A stretch of 64,000 nucleotides of DNA from Polyangia bacterium (GTDB lineage: Bacteria > Myxococcota_A > Polyangia > Nannocystales > Nannocystaceae). Numbering within the stretch: the stretch's first letter is position 1; every line of letters begins with the position of its first letter. Shown here piece after piece: positions 51,798-60,534 of this stretch. The notes beneath the pieces are model-generated. The model was not told the origin of the DNA, made no database searches, and saw only the letters and a list, made by a program, of their open reading frames with translations. A program made the translations under genes and the position numbers. The stretch is taken from NCBI GenBank assembly GCA_030424595.1, contig JAUHWG010000005.1, forward strand, positions 1 through 64,000. The letters run 5' to 3'.

Positions 51798-52708
51798 CCC
51801 ATGGGGATCTCCACCTCGCCAGTCTGTGAATGGCTCTCCCTCGGAGGCACTTCCACCCGCACCTATCTGGTGCAGAGCAACCCCCTCGAATCGTCTCCAC
51901 CTCGCGGCTCAGAAGCTGAACGATTCTCTCCGGCGAGGCTTGCGACCGCGGAGGTTGCGAGGAGGCCCCTCTTGATCCCGCATTGTGCTGCGCAGGGCGA
52001 CTGCCTAGAAGAGGTACCCAGTCGCACATTCTTAGAGACGAGCGAGACGAGGCGCTTCAGATGTGGGTCTACCCGGCGGATAGCGCGATTCGACCCTCGT
52101 CAGCGGGAGTGCCGGTCGTATTGGACCGAATGGACGATGCCGTCCGGCGCTCGTCCTCGGACGTCGGAACACACCCTTCCTTTACACCCCCTTCCTTCAC
52201 GCCCGCCACGGCAGCCTTGCTGGCTCCTTCTCAATGGAGCTCATCCAGCGCATGGACAGCATGGACCCCGTTCCGTCGATGAGAGTCGTTCTGCACCCGC
52301 CTCACGGACACGATCTCGTCAGCCGAGGATCCGCTCAGTCCGCCCATCCATAGACAGACCGCCTGCCGGTGTCGTTCTGCGCGACAACCGTCCCCGACGC
52401 CCTTCCCCGCGGCTCACCACGGCCAAAGCAGAGCCGAGGCTGAGGACGAGGCGGCTCTTCTTTCATCACGACTCAGAGGCGGTCGCCAATCCGAACCTCA
52501 ATGTGTTCAAGAAGCATCGATTGGACCGCTACCAGAAAAATAGTGCGTCCGCAGGACTCCATCCTGAAGACCAGATGCGAGCTGAGCCAGGTAGCAGCGG
52601 ACCAGCGCGTCGGATCACGTTGCCCAGACTCCGTGGACGCCCAAGAGCAGCCCACGGAGACGGCGCAATACACCTGCCACACCCACGCGATCGGGTGGCC
52701 GACCAGTC

Positions 52709-52724
52709 CGTTCCACGTGGCACG
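52709..52724. promoter_or_regulatory. parS-like site, degenerate
   Basis: CGTTCCACGTGGCACG keeps the CACGTG core and the left arm but the right arm is imperfect. Binding is possible but less certain than for the three upstream sites. Confidence 0.55.
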
Positions 52725-53415
52725 ACACCGAACCTCGACGCGTGAGTGAGCCTAGAGCGAACTCCCCGAGCAGCCGATACGTCGAGCCACCGCAGCATGC
52801 CAGGCTTCAGCGGCCCCCAACCAACAGGAGAAGACCAGCGACGTCTCATCGGTGCCAGCTTCTCGACCGCGCCACCTCACCAGCCACCATATGGTGTTTC
52901 GGCCCGTGGGAGCGCCTCCGACTCTATCCCTGAGCCCGACGCAGGAGACGCCAACACCTCCCACGCGCAGATCCCACGCGCGACGGCGATCAAGCGCTCT
53001 CGATGTCTGCGGCGCAGTCAACTCCCGCCGACGAGAACTACGGCCGCGGCCTGACACCAACTGGCCAACCGGTGGCCAGGAGCTGATCTGGGGCCATCTC
53101 GCGGGTCCCAAGCACAACACGTGGTCGCGCTCGACACCAGCGCCTCGGTCGGCCGCGCCAGCCTTGCGAGCCGGTTCACGAGACCCGGGCTCCTGAAGTC
53201 TGCGCTCTGAAGTCGAGAGGTGCCGTAGAAGGCGCCTCAGCCGCTCCCACGATCAGGAATGAGCCCCGTGCGCTCGCCGATCCGCCTGGTTGTAGATCTC
53301 GGCCAGAAACTGCGCTCAGCCGCCGCGTGAATCCCGCGGCCCTGTCAGAACATTGTTATCACTGCTATCGGGCCTGATTGTTCCTCAGCCGGGTTCTCGG
53401 CGCGCGTTTATGCGC

Positions 53416-54078
53416 TCATTTGTTCCCAGATTCTGCTCTGCCGAAAGCACACACTGACCACTGGTCAAAATTCATACTTCGGTAAGTTTTTGATGAAAAA
53501 TCCGCCTCATTTCCAGGACGAAGATGGGCAAACACCCACCCATGAGGACCCACCCAGCTCGTGCCAATCTCGAGCCAGCGATTCGGCGCGTAGACCGCTC
53601 GCGCACTGACCGCATCGAAGCTCCCGACCTCGATGGCCTCCTCATCCGCGCGATCCAGCGGGCGCCACGCGGCGACGTCGACGTGACCCCGCAGCACCCG
53701 ACCGGATCGCTCGAGCTGGGCCAAGGCCACCTCCAAGAATGACGCCCGGCGCTCACGAGGTTCGACCATCGTCAGCTCGACTTCGGTCAACGCAGCGATC
53801 ACGAGGCCGGGAAAGCCTGCCCCCGATCCTACGTCGAGCCACCGCGCGCCTGCCCCAAGGCCCACATCACGGGCGAGGGCGACCGCGAGGATCGCCTCGA
53901 GCACGTGAGGCACGAGCTCGGCCGGGCTCTTCGCCGACGTCAAATTCATCACTCGCCCGTAGCGGAGCCAGAGGTCGACGAGCAGCTCTAGACGCCGCCA
54001 ATCACCCCTTTCAAGCGCGATCCGAAGCTCGCCCTCCGCCATCTTCGACCGCAACAAAGCCTCAAAGTGACCGCTCAT
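53416..54078 (-). CDS. rsmG: 16S rRNA (guanine527-N7)-methyltransferase RsmG
   Basis: 220 residues from ATG 54078. LRYGRVMNLTSAKSPAELVP, ARWLDVGSGAGFPGLVIAAL with the SAM-binding loop, VEPRERRASFLEVALAQL and DAVSARAVYAPNRWLEIG identify RsmG. It makes m7G527 in 16S rRNA, the target lost in low-level streptomycin resistance. In many genomes it is followed by parA-parB; here its 3' side opens onto the parS/repeat block with no par genes. The last ~25 residues, from a codon-poor AT-rich end (TTTTGATGAAAAATCC region), look divergent. Confidence 0.93.
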   Translation of the reverse strand: MSGHFEALLRSKMAEGELRIALERGDWRRLELLVDLWLRYGRVMNLTSAKSPAELVPHVLEAILAVALARDVGLGAGARWLDVGSGAGFPGLVIAALTEVELTMVEPRERRASFLEVALAQLERSGRVLRGHVDVAAWRPLDRADEEAIEVGSFDAVSARAVYAPNRWLEIGTSWVGPHGWVFAHLRPGNEADFSSKTYRSMNFDQWSVCAFGRAESGNK

Positions 54079-54130
54079 AGAGACCCCTTCGACATTGCAA
54101 AGCGCATAGCCGAGCAGTCTACTCTAGGCC

Positions 54131-55291
54131 GTGCGATCACTGATCGAGACCCGGGTCGCAGACCGCCTCGCAGAGCTCGATCGGGCCGGTCTGGGACGAC
54201 GCTCGCCGAAGATCCGTGACCGCCAGGGCACGGCCTATCGACTCGGAGAGAGGCGCGTCATCGGCTTTTGCAGCAACGACTATTTGGGCTTTGCAGACGA
54301 GGCGCCGGCGAACCTCGGCGCACCCGGGCGAAGCGCTCCAGCGGGATCAGGCGCATCCCGCCTCGTCAGCGGCGATCTACCTGAGCTTCGGGAGCTGGAG
54401 GCCGAGCTCGCCGAGCTTGTCGGTACGGACTCCGCGGTGCTCTTTCCCTCCGGTTTTCAGGTCAACACGGGCGTGCCCGCGGCGCTCATCGAGCCGCACG
54501 ATCGTGTCTTCAGCGATCGGCTGAACCACGCGAGCCTGATCGACGGACTCCGCCTCTCCTCGGCCAAGGTCGAGATCCTCGCTCATCGCTCCGCGCCCCC
54601 CGTAGCGGCGACCTCCGCCCAAGGTGTCCGGTGGTGGTTTAGCGAGTCGATCTTCTCGATGGAGGGAGACATGATCGACCTCGCCGCCGCTCGCTCCCAC
54701 CTCGCGCGAGGCGGGGCCCTCTACCTCGACGAGGCCCACTCGTTCGGACTCTTCGAGGGGGGCTCGACCCTCGCCAAGCGCCACGATCTCCGCCCCGATG
54801 TGGTCGTCGGAACCCTCGGCAAGGCGGTCGGAGCGGCCGGAGCGTTCGTCGGGACGTCGGCGCTCCTGGCCCAGTGGATCCGCGCACGCGCCCGCTCTTT
54901 CGTCTTCACGACAGGCTTCTCTCCGCTGCTCGCGGCGCGCGTCCGCGTTCACCTCGCAGCGCTCCGCGGACCGCTCGGCGAGGCCCGCCGCGAGCAGCTC
55001 TGGAGTAACGTGCGACTCCTCGAGCGACTCCTCGGCCGCGACCGAGGCGCTCAGCTCTCGCCGATCTTTCCCCTCGTCATCGGCGACAACGCGCGCGCCG
55101 TGGCGATCGCCGAGGACCTGCTCGCCCGGGGGTGGCATATCCAGGCCATCCGCCCGCCGACGGTCCCCGCCGCGAGCGCACGCCTCCGCCTCACGGTCTC
55201 GGCGTTGCACAAGCGTGAAGAGATCATGGCGCTCGCGGCCGCCCTTGGGGATGTGTTCCGCGCCCATGGGCTCCCGCTCACCCCGCCGTGA
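54131..55291 (+). CDS. bioF: 8-amino-7-oxononanoate synthase-like PLP enzyme
   Basis: 386 residues from GTG 54131. RVIGFCSNDYLGFADE, GSGASRLVSGDLPELRELE, RLNHASLIDGLRLS with the PLP-stacking His, YLDEAHSFGLFEGG and GTLGKAVGAAGAFVG with the Schiff-base Lys mark the alpha-oxoamine synthase family. The sequence reads like BioF (biotin synthesis, pimeloyl-ACP plus alanine), though related synthases (Kbl, serine palmitoyltransferase) cannot be fully excluded by eye. No other bio gene is present. It is inserted between rsmG and mnmE on the opposite strand, breaking the usual mnmE-rsmG order. 52 bases separate its start from the rsmG start. Confidence 0.85.
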   Translation: MRSLIETRVADRLAELDRAGLGRRSPKIRDRQGTAYRLGERRVIGFCSNDYLGFADEAPANLGAPGRSAPAGSGASRLVSGDLPELRELEAELAELVGTDSAVLFPSGFQVNTGVPAALIEPHDRVFSDRLNHASLIDGLRLSSAKVEILAHRSAPPVAATSAQGVRWWFSESIFSMEGDMIDLAAARSHLARGGALYLDEAHSFGLFEGGSTLAKRHDLRPDVVVGTLGKAVGAAGAFVGTSALLAQWIRARARSFVFTTGFSPLLAARVRVHLAALRGPLGEARREQLWSNVRLLERLLGRDRGAQLSPIFPLVIGDNARAVAIAEDLLARGWHIQAIRPPTVPAASARLRLTVSALHKREEIMALAAALGDVFRAHGLPLTPP

Positions 55292-55560
55292 GCCCACGCC
55301 GCCGCGGTCCTCTTCGCACGACATCAGAGCTTCGTCGCGGCCGATCGCTCCAGCCATCGCGACCGTGGGAGTGCTCCGACGACGAGTTCCGTGAGCCGAA
55401 GGACTCCCGTCCTCCTCGGGGTTCGCCACCGCCGAGCGCTCGGCGAACGACGCTCCCTTCGATGAGAATCCGAGCCTCCGCGCTGTCTCAGCTCGCCCCC
55501 CGCCACGAGCACAGGTTTGTCCCTCGCGAAGGGAGAAGGGATCCCCCGCTCGAGCAGCCG

Positions 55561-56874
55561 CTACTTGCCGATGCAGAAGCGGCTGAAGATCCTACCGAGC
55601 ACGTCCTCGCCGAGCGCACCCAAGGCTGAGCGACCGGTCACCTCCGCCAACCTGCGCTCGGCGACCGCCAGCTGAAAGGCCACAAGCTCGAGCGGTTCAA
55701 CACGCGCGAAGATCTCCTGCGCTTCGACCAACGCCTCCATCGCCTCTTCGGCGCGATCGCGGTGCCGCGCGAGGCCGATCCACGGCACCTCGCCGTCGCC
55801 TGTGGCCCACCGCTCGAGACGGCCGCGGAGGGTCTCCAGGCCCTCGCCCGTGCTGGTCGAGACCCCGATCCATCCGTGCCGGCGAACACCGAGATCTCGC
55901 TTGCTCTCGACGCAGATCGACTCACCTTCACCCGCTTCAGCCTCTCCCACCTGCGACTCGCGGTCCGCGGCCTCGACCCAGAGGACAAGATCGGCACCGC
56001 CGATCTGTTGCCGACTGTGGATGATCCCTGCGCTCTCCACCCCATCGTCGACCCCGCCCCGGATCCCCGCGGTGTCGACGAGGATCATCGTCCGCCCGCC
56101 GATCTCCAGCTCGGCCTCGACATAGTCGCGCGTGGTCCCAGGCGCGCCATGAACGAGCGACCGCGAGCGACCGAGGAGCGCATTAAAAAGAGAGCTCTTG
56201 CCAGCGTTCGCGGGCCCCGCCAGCACGACCCGCGAGCGCTCACGGGCGCGACGCCCCGCCTCAAAGCGACGGAGCCAGCCGCGGAGCGTCTCGAGAACGG
56301 CCGAGATCTCTCGGTCCCAGCGGGCCTCGTCCCCGCCTTCGACATCCTCGACAAAGTCCAGGTTCGCCTCGATCTCCGTCCTCAGGTTGCCGACCAACCC
56401 GCAGAGGCTGTCGATCTCCGCCCCGAGCTCGCCCGCCACCAGACGACGCGCCTGCTCCACCGCCGCGTCCGTCTTCGCGGCGAGCAAGGCGGCGATCCCC
56501 TCCGCCTGGTCGAGGCTCAGGCGGCCGTTCGCAAAGGCGCGACGGGAGAAGTCACCGGGACCCGCGGCCGTCGCCCCAGCGGCGAGCAAGCTCGCGACGA
56601 TCCCCGCCACGTTGCGCTCACCGCCGTGGACGTGGAGCTCGACGATGTCCTCTCCGGTGAAGGATCGCGGCCCCGGCATCTGGACGACAAGCGCGTCCTC
56701 GACCGACCCAGGGCCGAGAACAAAGCGCCGCCGACCGAGCTTCCTCGGCGGCGGCAATGTTCCGATCCTCTGGCGAGCGATCGCGAGGGCGGTGGGTCCG
56801 CTCAGACGAACGATCGCGACCCCACCGTCGGCGCTGCCTGTGGCGACCCCGACGATCGTTGGCGGCGTGCTCAC
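55561..56874 (-). CDS. mnmE: tRNA modification GTPase MnmE
   Basis: 437 residues from GTG 56874; the start overlaps the jag stop by 4 bases. The N-terminal folate-binding domain ([36 protein letters not shown]), central helical domain, G domain ([40 protein letters not shown]) and C-terminal FCIGK with the catalytic Cys are all intact. With MnmG it builds the 5-carboxymethylaminomethyl group on U34 of tRNAs; mnmG is not in the window. Confidence 0.96.
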   Translation of the reverse strand: MSTPPTIVGVATGSADGGVAIVRLSGPTALAIARQRIGTLPPPRKLGRRRFVLGPGSVEDALVVQMPGPRSFTGEDIVELHVHGGERNVAGIVASLLAAGATAAGPGDFSRRAFANGRLSLDQAEGIAALLAAKTDAAVEQARRLVAGELGAEIDSLCGLVGNLRTEIEANLDFVEDVEGGDEARWDREISAVLETLRGWLRRFEAGRRARERSRVVLAGPANAGKSSLFNALLGRSRSLVHGAPGTTRDYVEAELEIGGRTMILVDTAGIRGGVDDGVESAGIIHSRQQIGGADLVLWVEAADRESQVGEAEAGEGESICVESKRDLGVRRHGWIGVSTSTGEGLETLRGRLERWATGDGEVPWIGLARHRDRAEEAMEALVEAQEIFARVEPLELVAFQLAVAERRLAEVTGRSALGALGEDVLGRIFSRFCIGK

Positions 56875-57398
56875 GCCTGCGCTTGGGATCCCCGACGATC
56901 GGGGAAGACGACGACGTGGCGGTAGCGGCCCTCGCCCTCGGACTCGGTGTGAACCCCGTCGATCTCGGTCAACGTCATGTGGACGACGCGACGCTCCATC
57001 GCCGACATCGGCTCAAAGTGATAGGGCTTGCCGGTGTCGAGCACCCGGGTGCCGATCCCCTGCGCGAGCTCGCGGAGCGCCTTTTCACGCCGGACGCGAT
57101 AGCCGCCGACGTCGAGGGTGATCCGCATACGCTCAAAGTTCTCGGCCTGGAGCACCCGAAGGGTCAGGTACTGCAGAGCGTCGAGGGTGGCGCCGTGACG
57201 ACCGATCAGGAGACCGCCGTCATCGTCGCTGGTGTTGAGGTCACAGTGGAGGCCGTCCTCCTCGATATCAATGTCGACCTCGACCTCAACGCCGAGGAGT
57301 CCGAGCACTGACTCGAGGAACACTCGGACTACTGGGACCGCCTTGGCAAAGCGCTCGTCGGCGCTCACGTGCTCCTGCTTCTCCGTGGAATCGCTCAT
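56871..57398 (-). CDS. jag: Jag/KhpB-like KH-R3H RNA-binding protein, short form
   Basis: 175 residues with a KH domain ([19 protein letters not shown], about 83-101) and an R3H domain ([17 protein letters not shown], about 138-155). The N-terminal Jag_N domain of longer relatives is missing; instead there is a short acidic leader ([19 protein letters not shown]). The C-terminal tail is polar. These proteins bind RNA, and in firmicutes affect cell division and envelope synthesis. The position between yidC and mnmE is classical. Confidence 0.93.
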   Translation of the reverse strand: MSDSTEKQEHVSADERFAKAVPVVRVFLESVLGLLGVEVEVDIDIEEDGLHCDLNTSDDDGGLLIGRHGATLDALQYLTLRVLQAENFERMRITLDVGGYRVRREKALRELAQGIGTRVLDTGKPYHFEPMSAMERRVVHMTLTEIDGVHTESEGEGRYRHVVVFPDRRGSQAQA

Positions 57399-57424
57399 CG
57401 TCTAAACCTTCCTAAAGTCGAGTC

Positions 57425-59032
57425 TCACTTAGCCGTGGCGACAGCCGTCGACTTCGTCCGGAACTGAATGATCGTCTGGACCAGTGAGAGGAGGATGTTG
57501 GCGAAGATGTAGACCCCAAGACCCGAGGGCAAGAAGAGCATCATCACCGTGAAGATGATGGGCATCAGCCACATCATCATCTTCGCCTGCTGGTTGTCCC
57601 CGGTCGGCGTCGGCTGGAGCCGCGTCTGGAGGAACATCAGGCCGCCGATCCCAAGCGGGAGGATGAAGTAGGGGTCCTGCGCCGTGAGGTCCGGCAGCCA
57701 GAGGAAGGGGACCCGGAAGAGCTCCACCGCGGTCGCCAGCATCGCGTAGAGGGCGATCCAGATCGGCAGCTGGAAGACCATCGGCAGGCAGCCGGCGAGC
57801 GGGTTGACCCCGGAGCGGGCGAAGAGGGCCTGCATCTCCTGCGCCTGCTTGGTCCGGTCGTCGCCGTACTTCGTCTTGAGCTTCTCGATCTCCGGCTGAA
57901 TCTCCTTCATCCGCTTCATCGAGTTCATCTGCTTGAGCGTCAAGGGCAGCGTGATCGCCTTGATGACGACGGTCAGCAGGAGGATCGCGACGCCCCAGAT
58001 CCCGGTCAGACCGTAGAACCAGTGGAGCAGGCGGAGCATCAGCTTGCCGAGGAAGGAGGAGAGACCGCCGAACCAGCCCCAGTCGATCGCGTCCTCGAGG
58101 TTCACGCCGCCGACGACGCTGTGCGAGCGCAGGCGATCGAGCTCCTTGGTGCCGAAGTAGAGCCCGTACTCGTAGCCGCGGGTCTCACCCGGGCTGAGGG
58201 TCCGGGCCTTCGAGTAGAGGTTCGCGACCAGGAGGTCCTGGGCGCTGTTGGTCGTGATCTCGCAGAGCTGCCCGGCCTCGCTCGGGATCATCGCCCAGAG
58301 GAAGTACTTGGTGTCGAGCCCGGCCCAGCTGATCGCCCCCCGGATCCGCTCGGCGCCCTCCTCGACATCATCGAGGTCAAAGTCCTCGACGTCCTCGGTG
58401 GTCGCGCAGAGGCCACGGTGCACGTTGTACTGGCTCTGCTCCGTGCCCTCGCCGAGGCGCGAGCGGAGCATCAGGCGGTGCTCCTGCGGCTTGTCGCTCT
58501 TGTTGGTGACCTTGACCGTGTAGCGGCCCTCGTAGTCCTCGAGGAGAACGAGCGAGGTGCTGACCTCAACGCCGTCATCGCTGTAGCGGAGGTTCCAGGT
58601 CTTCTTGTCGCCGGTCTCGACGACCTCCCACGCGGTGTTGCGCGGGATCTTGAAGTCGGTGCGCTCGGGGTCGAAGCCGACAGCCAGGGTCGCCTGACCG
58701 TCGAGCTCGAGGAAGTCGAGGCCGCTGCCGTCCGCCTCGCGGAACTGCGGGTTCAGGAGCTCCGCGGCCCTCACCGTCCCGGCGACGTTGGTCACGGCCA
58801 AGGCGACCACGTCGCTCTCGAGGCGACCGCTCACCACAGTGGCGGCGTCGACCGGAGGAGCTTCACTCTCCTCCTCGACGGCCTTCGGCTCGTCGCTCCG
58901 CTCATCGCCGACTCGTTGTTGCGGCGCTGCAGAGTCGGCCTCTGGCAGCGGCGGCATGATCCAGGTCGTGTAACCGATCCAGATCAGGACACAAATGGCG
59001 ATCGCCAAGAGGGTGCGGCGCGAGCTATCCAC
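57425..59032 (-). CDS. yidC: Membrane protein insertase YidC
   Basis: 535 residues from GTG 59032. Helix 1 (LLAIAICVLIWIGYTTWI) is followed by the large periplasmic beta-domain of the Gram-negative type (~40-320) and then the conserved insertase bundle (GIWGVAILLLTVVIKAITLPL, MFVFQLPIW-like MVFQLPIWIALYAML, LPLGIGGLMFLQTRLQ, MLFLPSGLGVYIFAN). The linker before the periplasmic domain is acidic. The hydrophilic groove Arg is in the helix after LTLKQMNSMKRMKEIQPE. It inserts proteins with or without SecYEG. It is 3 bases downstream of yidD. Confidence 0.96.
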   Translation of the reverse strand: MDSSRRTLLAIAICVLIWIGYTTWIMPPLPEADSAAPQQRVGDERSDEPKAVEEESEAPPVDAATVVSGRLESDVVALAVTNVAGTVRAAELLNPQFREADGSGLDFLELDGQATLAVGFDPERTDFKIPRNTAWEVVETGDKKTWNLRYSDDGVEVSTSLVLLEDYEGRYTVKVTNKSDKPQEHRLMLRSRLGEGTEQSQYNVHRGLCATTEDVEDFDLDDVEEGAERIRGAISWAGLDTKYFLWAMIPSEAGQLCEITTNSAQDLLVANLYSKARTLSPGETRGYEYGLYFGTKELDRLRSHSVVGGVNLEDAIDWGWFGGLSSFLGKLMLRLLHWFYGLTGIWGVAILLLTVVIKAITLPLTLKQMNSMKRMKEIQPEIEKLKTKYGDDRTKQAQEMQALFARSGVNPLAGCLPMVFQLPIWIALYAMLATAVELFRVPFLWLPDLTAQDPYFILPLGIGGLMFLQTRLQPTPTGDNQQAKMMMWLMPIIFTVMMLFLPSGLGVYIFANILLSLVQTIIQFRTKSTAVATAK

Positions 59033-59035
59033 GAT

Positions 59036-59305
59036 TCAGCCGTTCTCCGGGAGGCATGCGGTGGGGGACGGGGCCGGCGGCTCCATCCCCTCGGGGAGGG
59101 GTGGTAAATCAACGCCGCCGGATTGCCAAGGGTGGCATCGGCTAAGGCGCTTGAGCGTCAGCCAGGTGCCCCGCAGAAATCCGTGGTGCCGGTAGCACTC
59201 ACAGGAGTAGGCGGAGCAGCTCGGGTAGAACCGACAGGCCGGGCCGAGGATCGGCGAGATCAGGCGCTGATAGGCCCGTATCGCCGCAATTGCCAGCCAT
59301 CTCAT
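59036..59305 (-). CDS. yidD: Membrane protein insertion efficiency factor YidD
   Basis: 89 residues. IRAYQRLISPILGPACRFYPSCSAYS and LTLKRLSRCHPW are the YidD hallmarks (written in parts); three conserved Cys are present. The C-terminal Pro-rich end (PPAPSPTACLPENG) is lineage-specific. The start codon overlaps the rnpA stop (ATGA). It supports YidC-dependent insertion. Confidence 0.95.
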   Translation of the reverse strand: MRWLAIAAIRAYQRLISPILGPACRFYPSCSAYSCECYRHHGFLRGTWLTLKRLSRCHPWQSGGVDLPPLPEGMEPPAPSPTACLPENG

Positions 59306-59700
59306 CGGCGGTCTCCGGCCCCTACGCGGCGCAACAGGTCATCCATCTCGACGAGCACATCGGAATAATGGATCGCCGAGGCCCCCCGTTTGGCGACCCA
59401 GACGATATCCAGACCGGGCGCAAAGTCACGGCGGCGGCGGCGAAACCCCTCGCGGATCAACCGCTTTATCCGGTTCCGGGCGACCGCGTTGCCGATCTTC
59501 CGGGTCACAGTGATGCCGATGCGGGTCGGCGGCGCCTCCGCCGACTCAAGCGAAAGGGGCCCGCGAGAGTGCGGCCCCCTGCGTTGGGTGACAAAGACCA
59601 AGAAGTGCCGAAGATGGATCTTCTTGCCCTTCCCTTGAACAAAGAGGAACTCCCGGCGCTTCTTGAGGCGACAGGTCGCCGGGAACCCCTGCGGCCTCAT
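59302..59700 (-). CDS. rnpA: Ribonuclease P protein component
   Basis: 132 residues from ATG 59700. [39 protein letters not shown] (RNR motif, shown shortened: [17 protein letters not shown]) and [11 protein letters not shown] are the RnpA landmarks. It binds the RNase P RNA and pre-tRNA leaders. The start overlaps the rpmH stop by 4 bases and the stop overlaps yidD, so rpmH-rnpA-yidD are fully coupled. Confidence 0.96.
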   Translation of the reverse strand: MRPQGFPATCRLKKRREFLFVQGKGKKIHLRHFLVFVTQRRGPHSRGPLSLESAEAPPTRIGITVTRKIGNAVARNRIKRLIREGFRRRRRDFAPGLDIVWVAKRGASAIHYSDVLVEMDDLLRRVGAGDRR

Positions 59701-59846
59701 TTGCCGCCGGTGGTCACCGTAAGACGCTTGCGGCCCCGACGACGACGGGCCTTGATGATCTTACGACCGTTCTTGGTCGCCATCCGGGCACGGTATCCGT
59801 GGGTGCGGGCACGGCTGAGATTGTGGGGCTGGTAGGTGCGCTTCAT
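59697..59846 (-). CDS. rpmH: 50S ribosomal protein L34
   Basis: A 49-residue basic protein: [20 protein letters not shown], then [20 protein letters not shown] and a short RLTVTTGGK tail. This is the complete L34 signature. It is the first gene of the leftward origin-proximal operon rpmH-rnpA-yidD-yidC-jag-mnmE. Confidence 0.98.
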   Translation of the reverse strand: MKRTYQPHNLSRARTHGYRARMATKNGRKIIKARRRRGRKRLTVTTGGK

Positions 59847-60534
59847 CGCTCGTCCTTACTACTCTACTCAGGGTGCGTGCGCGACTGCTGTGCGCGGCCA
59901 CGCCACCCCCGAAAAATGGCTGGAATCGATACCAGCGGGCGAAGAGGCTGTCAATCTCCGCTGACGCGTTGATCTTCGCCCAAAAATCTCCGCAAGAGCG
60001 CTTACGCGCAGGGGATCTCCCCCGGCGAGAGCCCGACGAGAAAAATTCTTCAGAGGCCCCCGTGCCAGACCCGAAGGACAGGCGGGCCCGCCCCCCCGAG
60101 CTCATCCGAGGAAGTCGGCTTGTCCAGCGGGTTTCCTCGATCGGCCCGGCGCAAGTCCGCTTGTCGTACGGTCGTCCGCTCGTCGGCGACGGAGCCCCAT
60201 CTCCGGCGGCGATCTGGGGCTTCATCGCGCATCGCGCGGGCTTTCGCGCGCAAAAGACGCATGCTCGAAAGTGAAATAGTTCATTGATCACAATGGGTTG
60301 GGGATTCTCTTGGCGAGCGACTTGCCGGGCACGAGCGACCTTGAGTAGAACCCAGAACCCAGCTGGTGACCGGGTCGGTCGCCGCGGTCGCCGCCTCGCA
60401 GCGGACACAACCATGCCCCAGGACTCGGCAGTCCACAGGGGTGTGGTCAGGATCCTTTTGTGTCCTGAATTGCTGTGTGTTCACCATGCGTTGAGAGCGT
60501 CCACAGGCCGGGGACAAACTGTGGATGGAGGGTC
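59847..60534. other. rpmH-dnaA divergent intergenic region
   Basis: 688 bases with no gene. It must hold the rpmH and dnaA promoters. Near dnaA it has DnaA-box-like nonamers (CAGTCCACA 60429-60437, GCGTCCACA 60497-60505, and CCATCCACA on the minus strand at 60529-60521), plausible sites for DnaA autoregulation. An inverted repeat CATTG-ATCA-CAATG lies at about 60282-60295. The dnaA ribosome site GGAGGG is at 60527-60532. Confidence 0.6.

Larger units (their letters stand above)
51000..53415. other. 2.4-kb gene-free block with parS-like sites
   Basis: Between the rhomboid stop and the rsmG 3' end I find no convincing gene. Frames up to ~340 codons exist but have no start signals, mixed low-complexity content, codon use unlike neighbours (many A/T at third positions) and no recognisable domain. 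ParA (Walker-type KGGVGKT) and ParB (GERR) motifs, expected beside rsmG in many bacteria, are absent. The block holds 93-bp repeats (51051-51631) and four parS-like 16-mers, and looks like a centromere-like segregation region or the remains of a parAB locus. Confidence 0.65.

Noticed and set aside
50846..51862. Minus-strand frame with ELPEASKKDRQEPANP repeats, and its plus-strand counterpart 51165-51734
   Set aside because: Both frames are open only because the repeat period is 31 codons; outer copies are frameshifted, third-position GC is low for this genome, no ribosome site, and parS sites lie inside.
51801..52745. 314-codon plus-strand frame in the parS block
   Set aside because: Composition rich in Arg/Ser/Pro/Thr with no hydrophobic core or domain; no start signal.
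59873..60274. Frames in the rpmH-dnaA gap
   Set aside because: No ribosome site or domain; this gap is normally regulatory.
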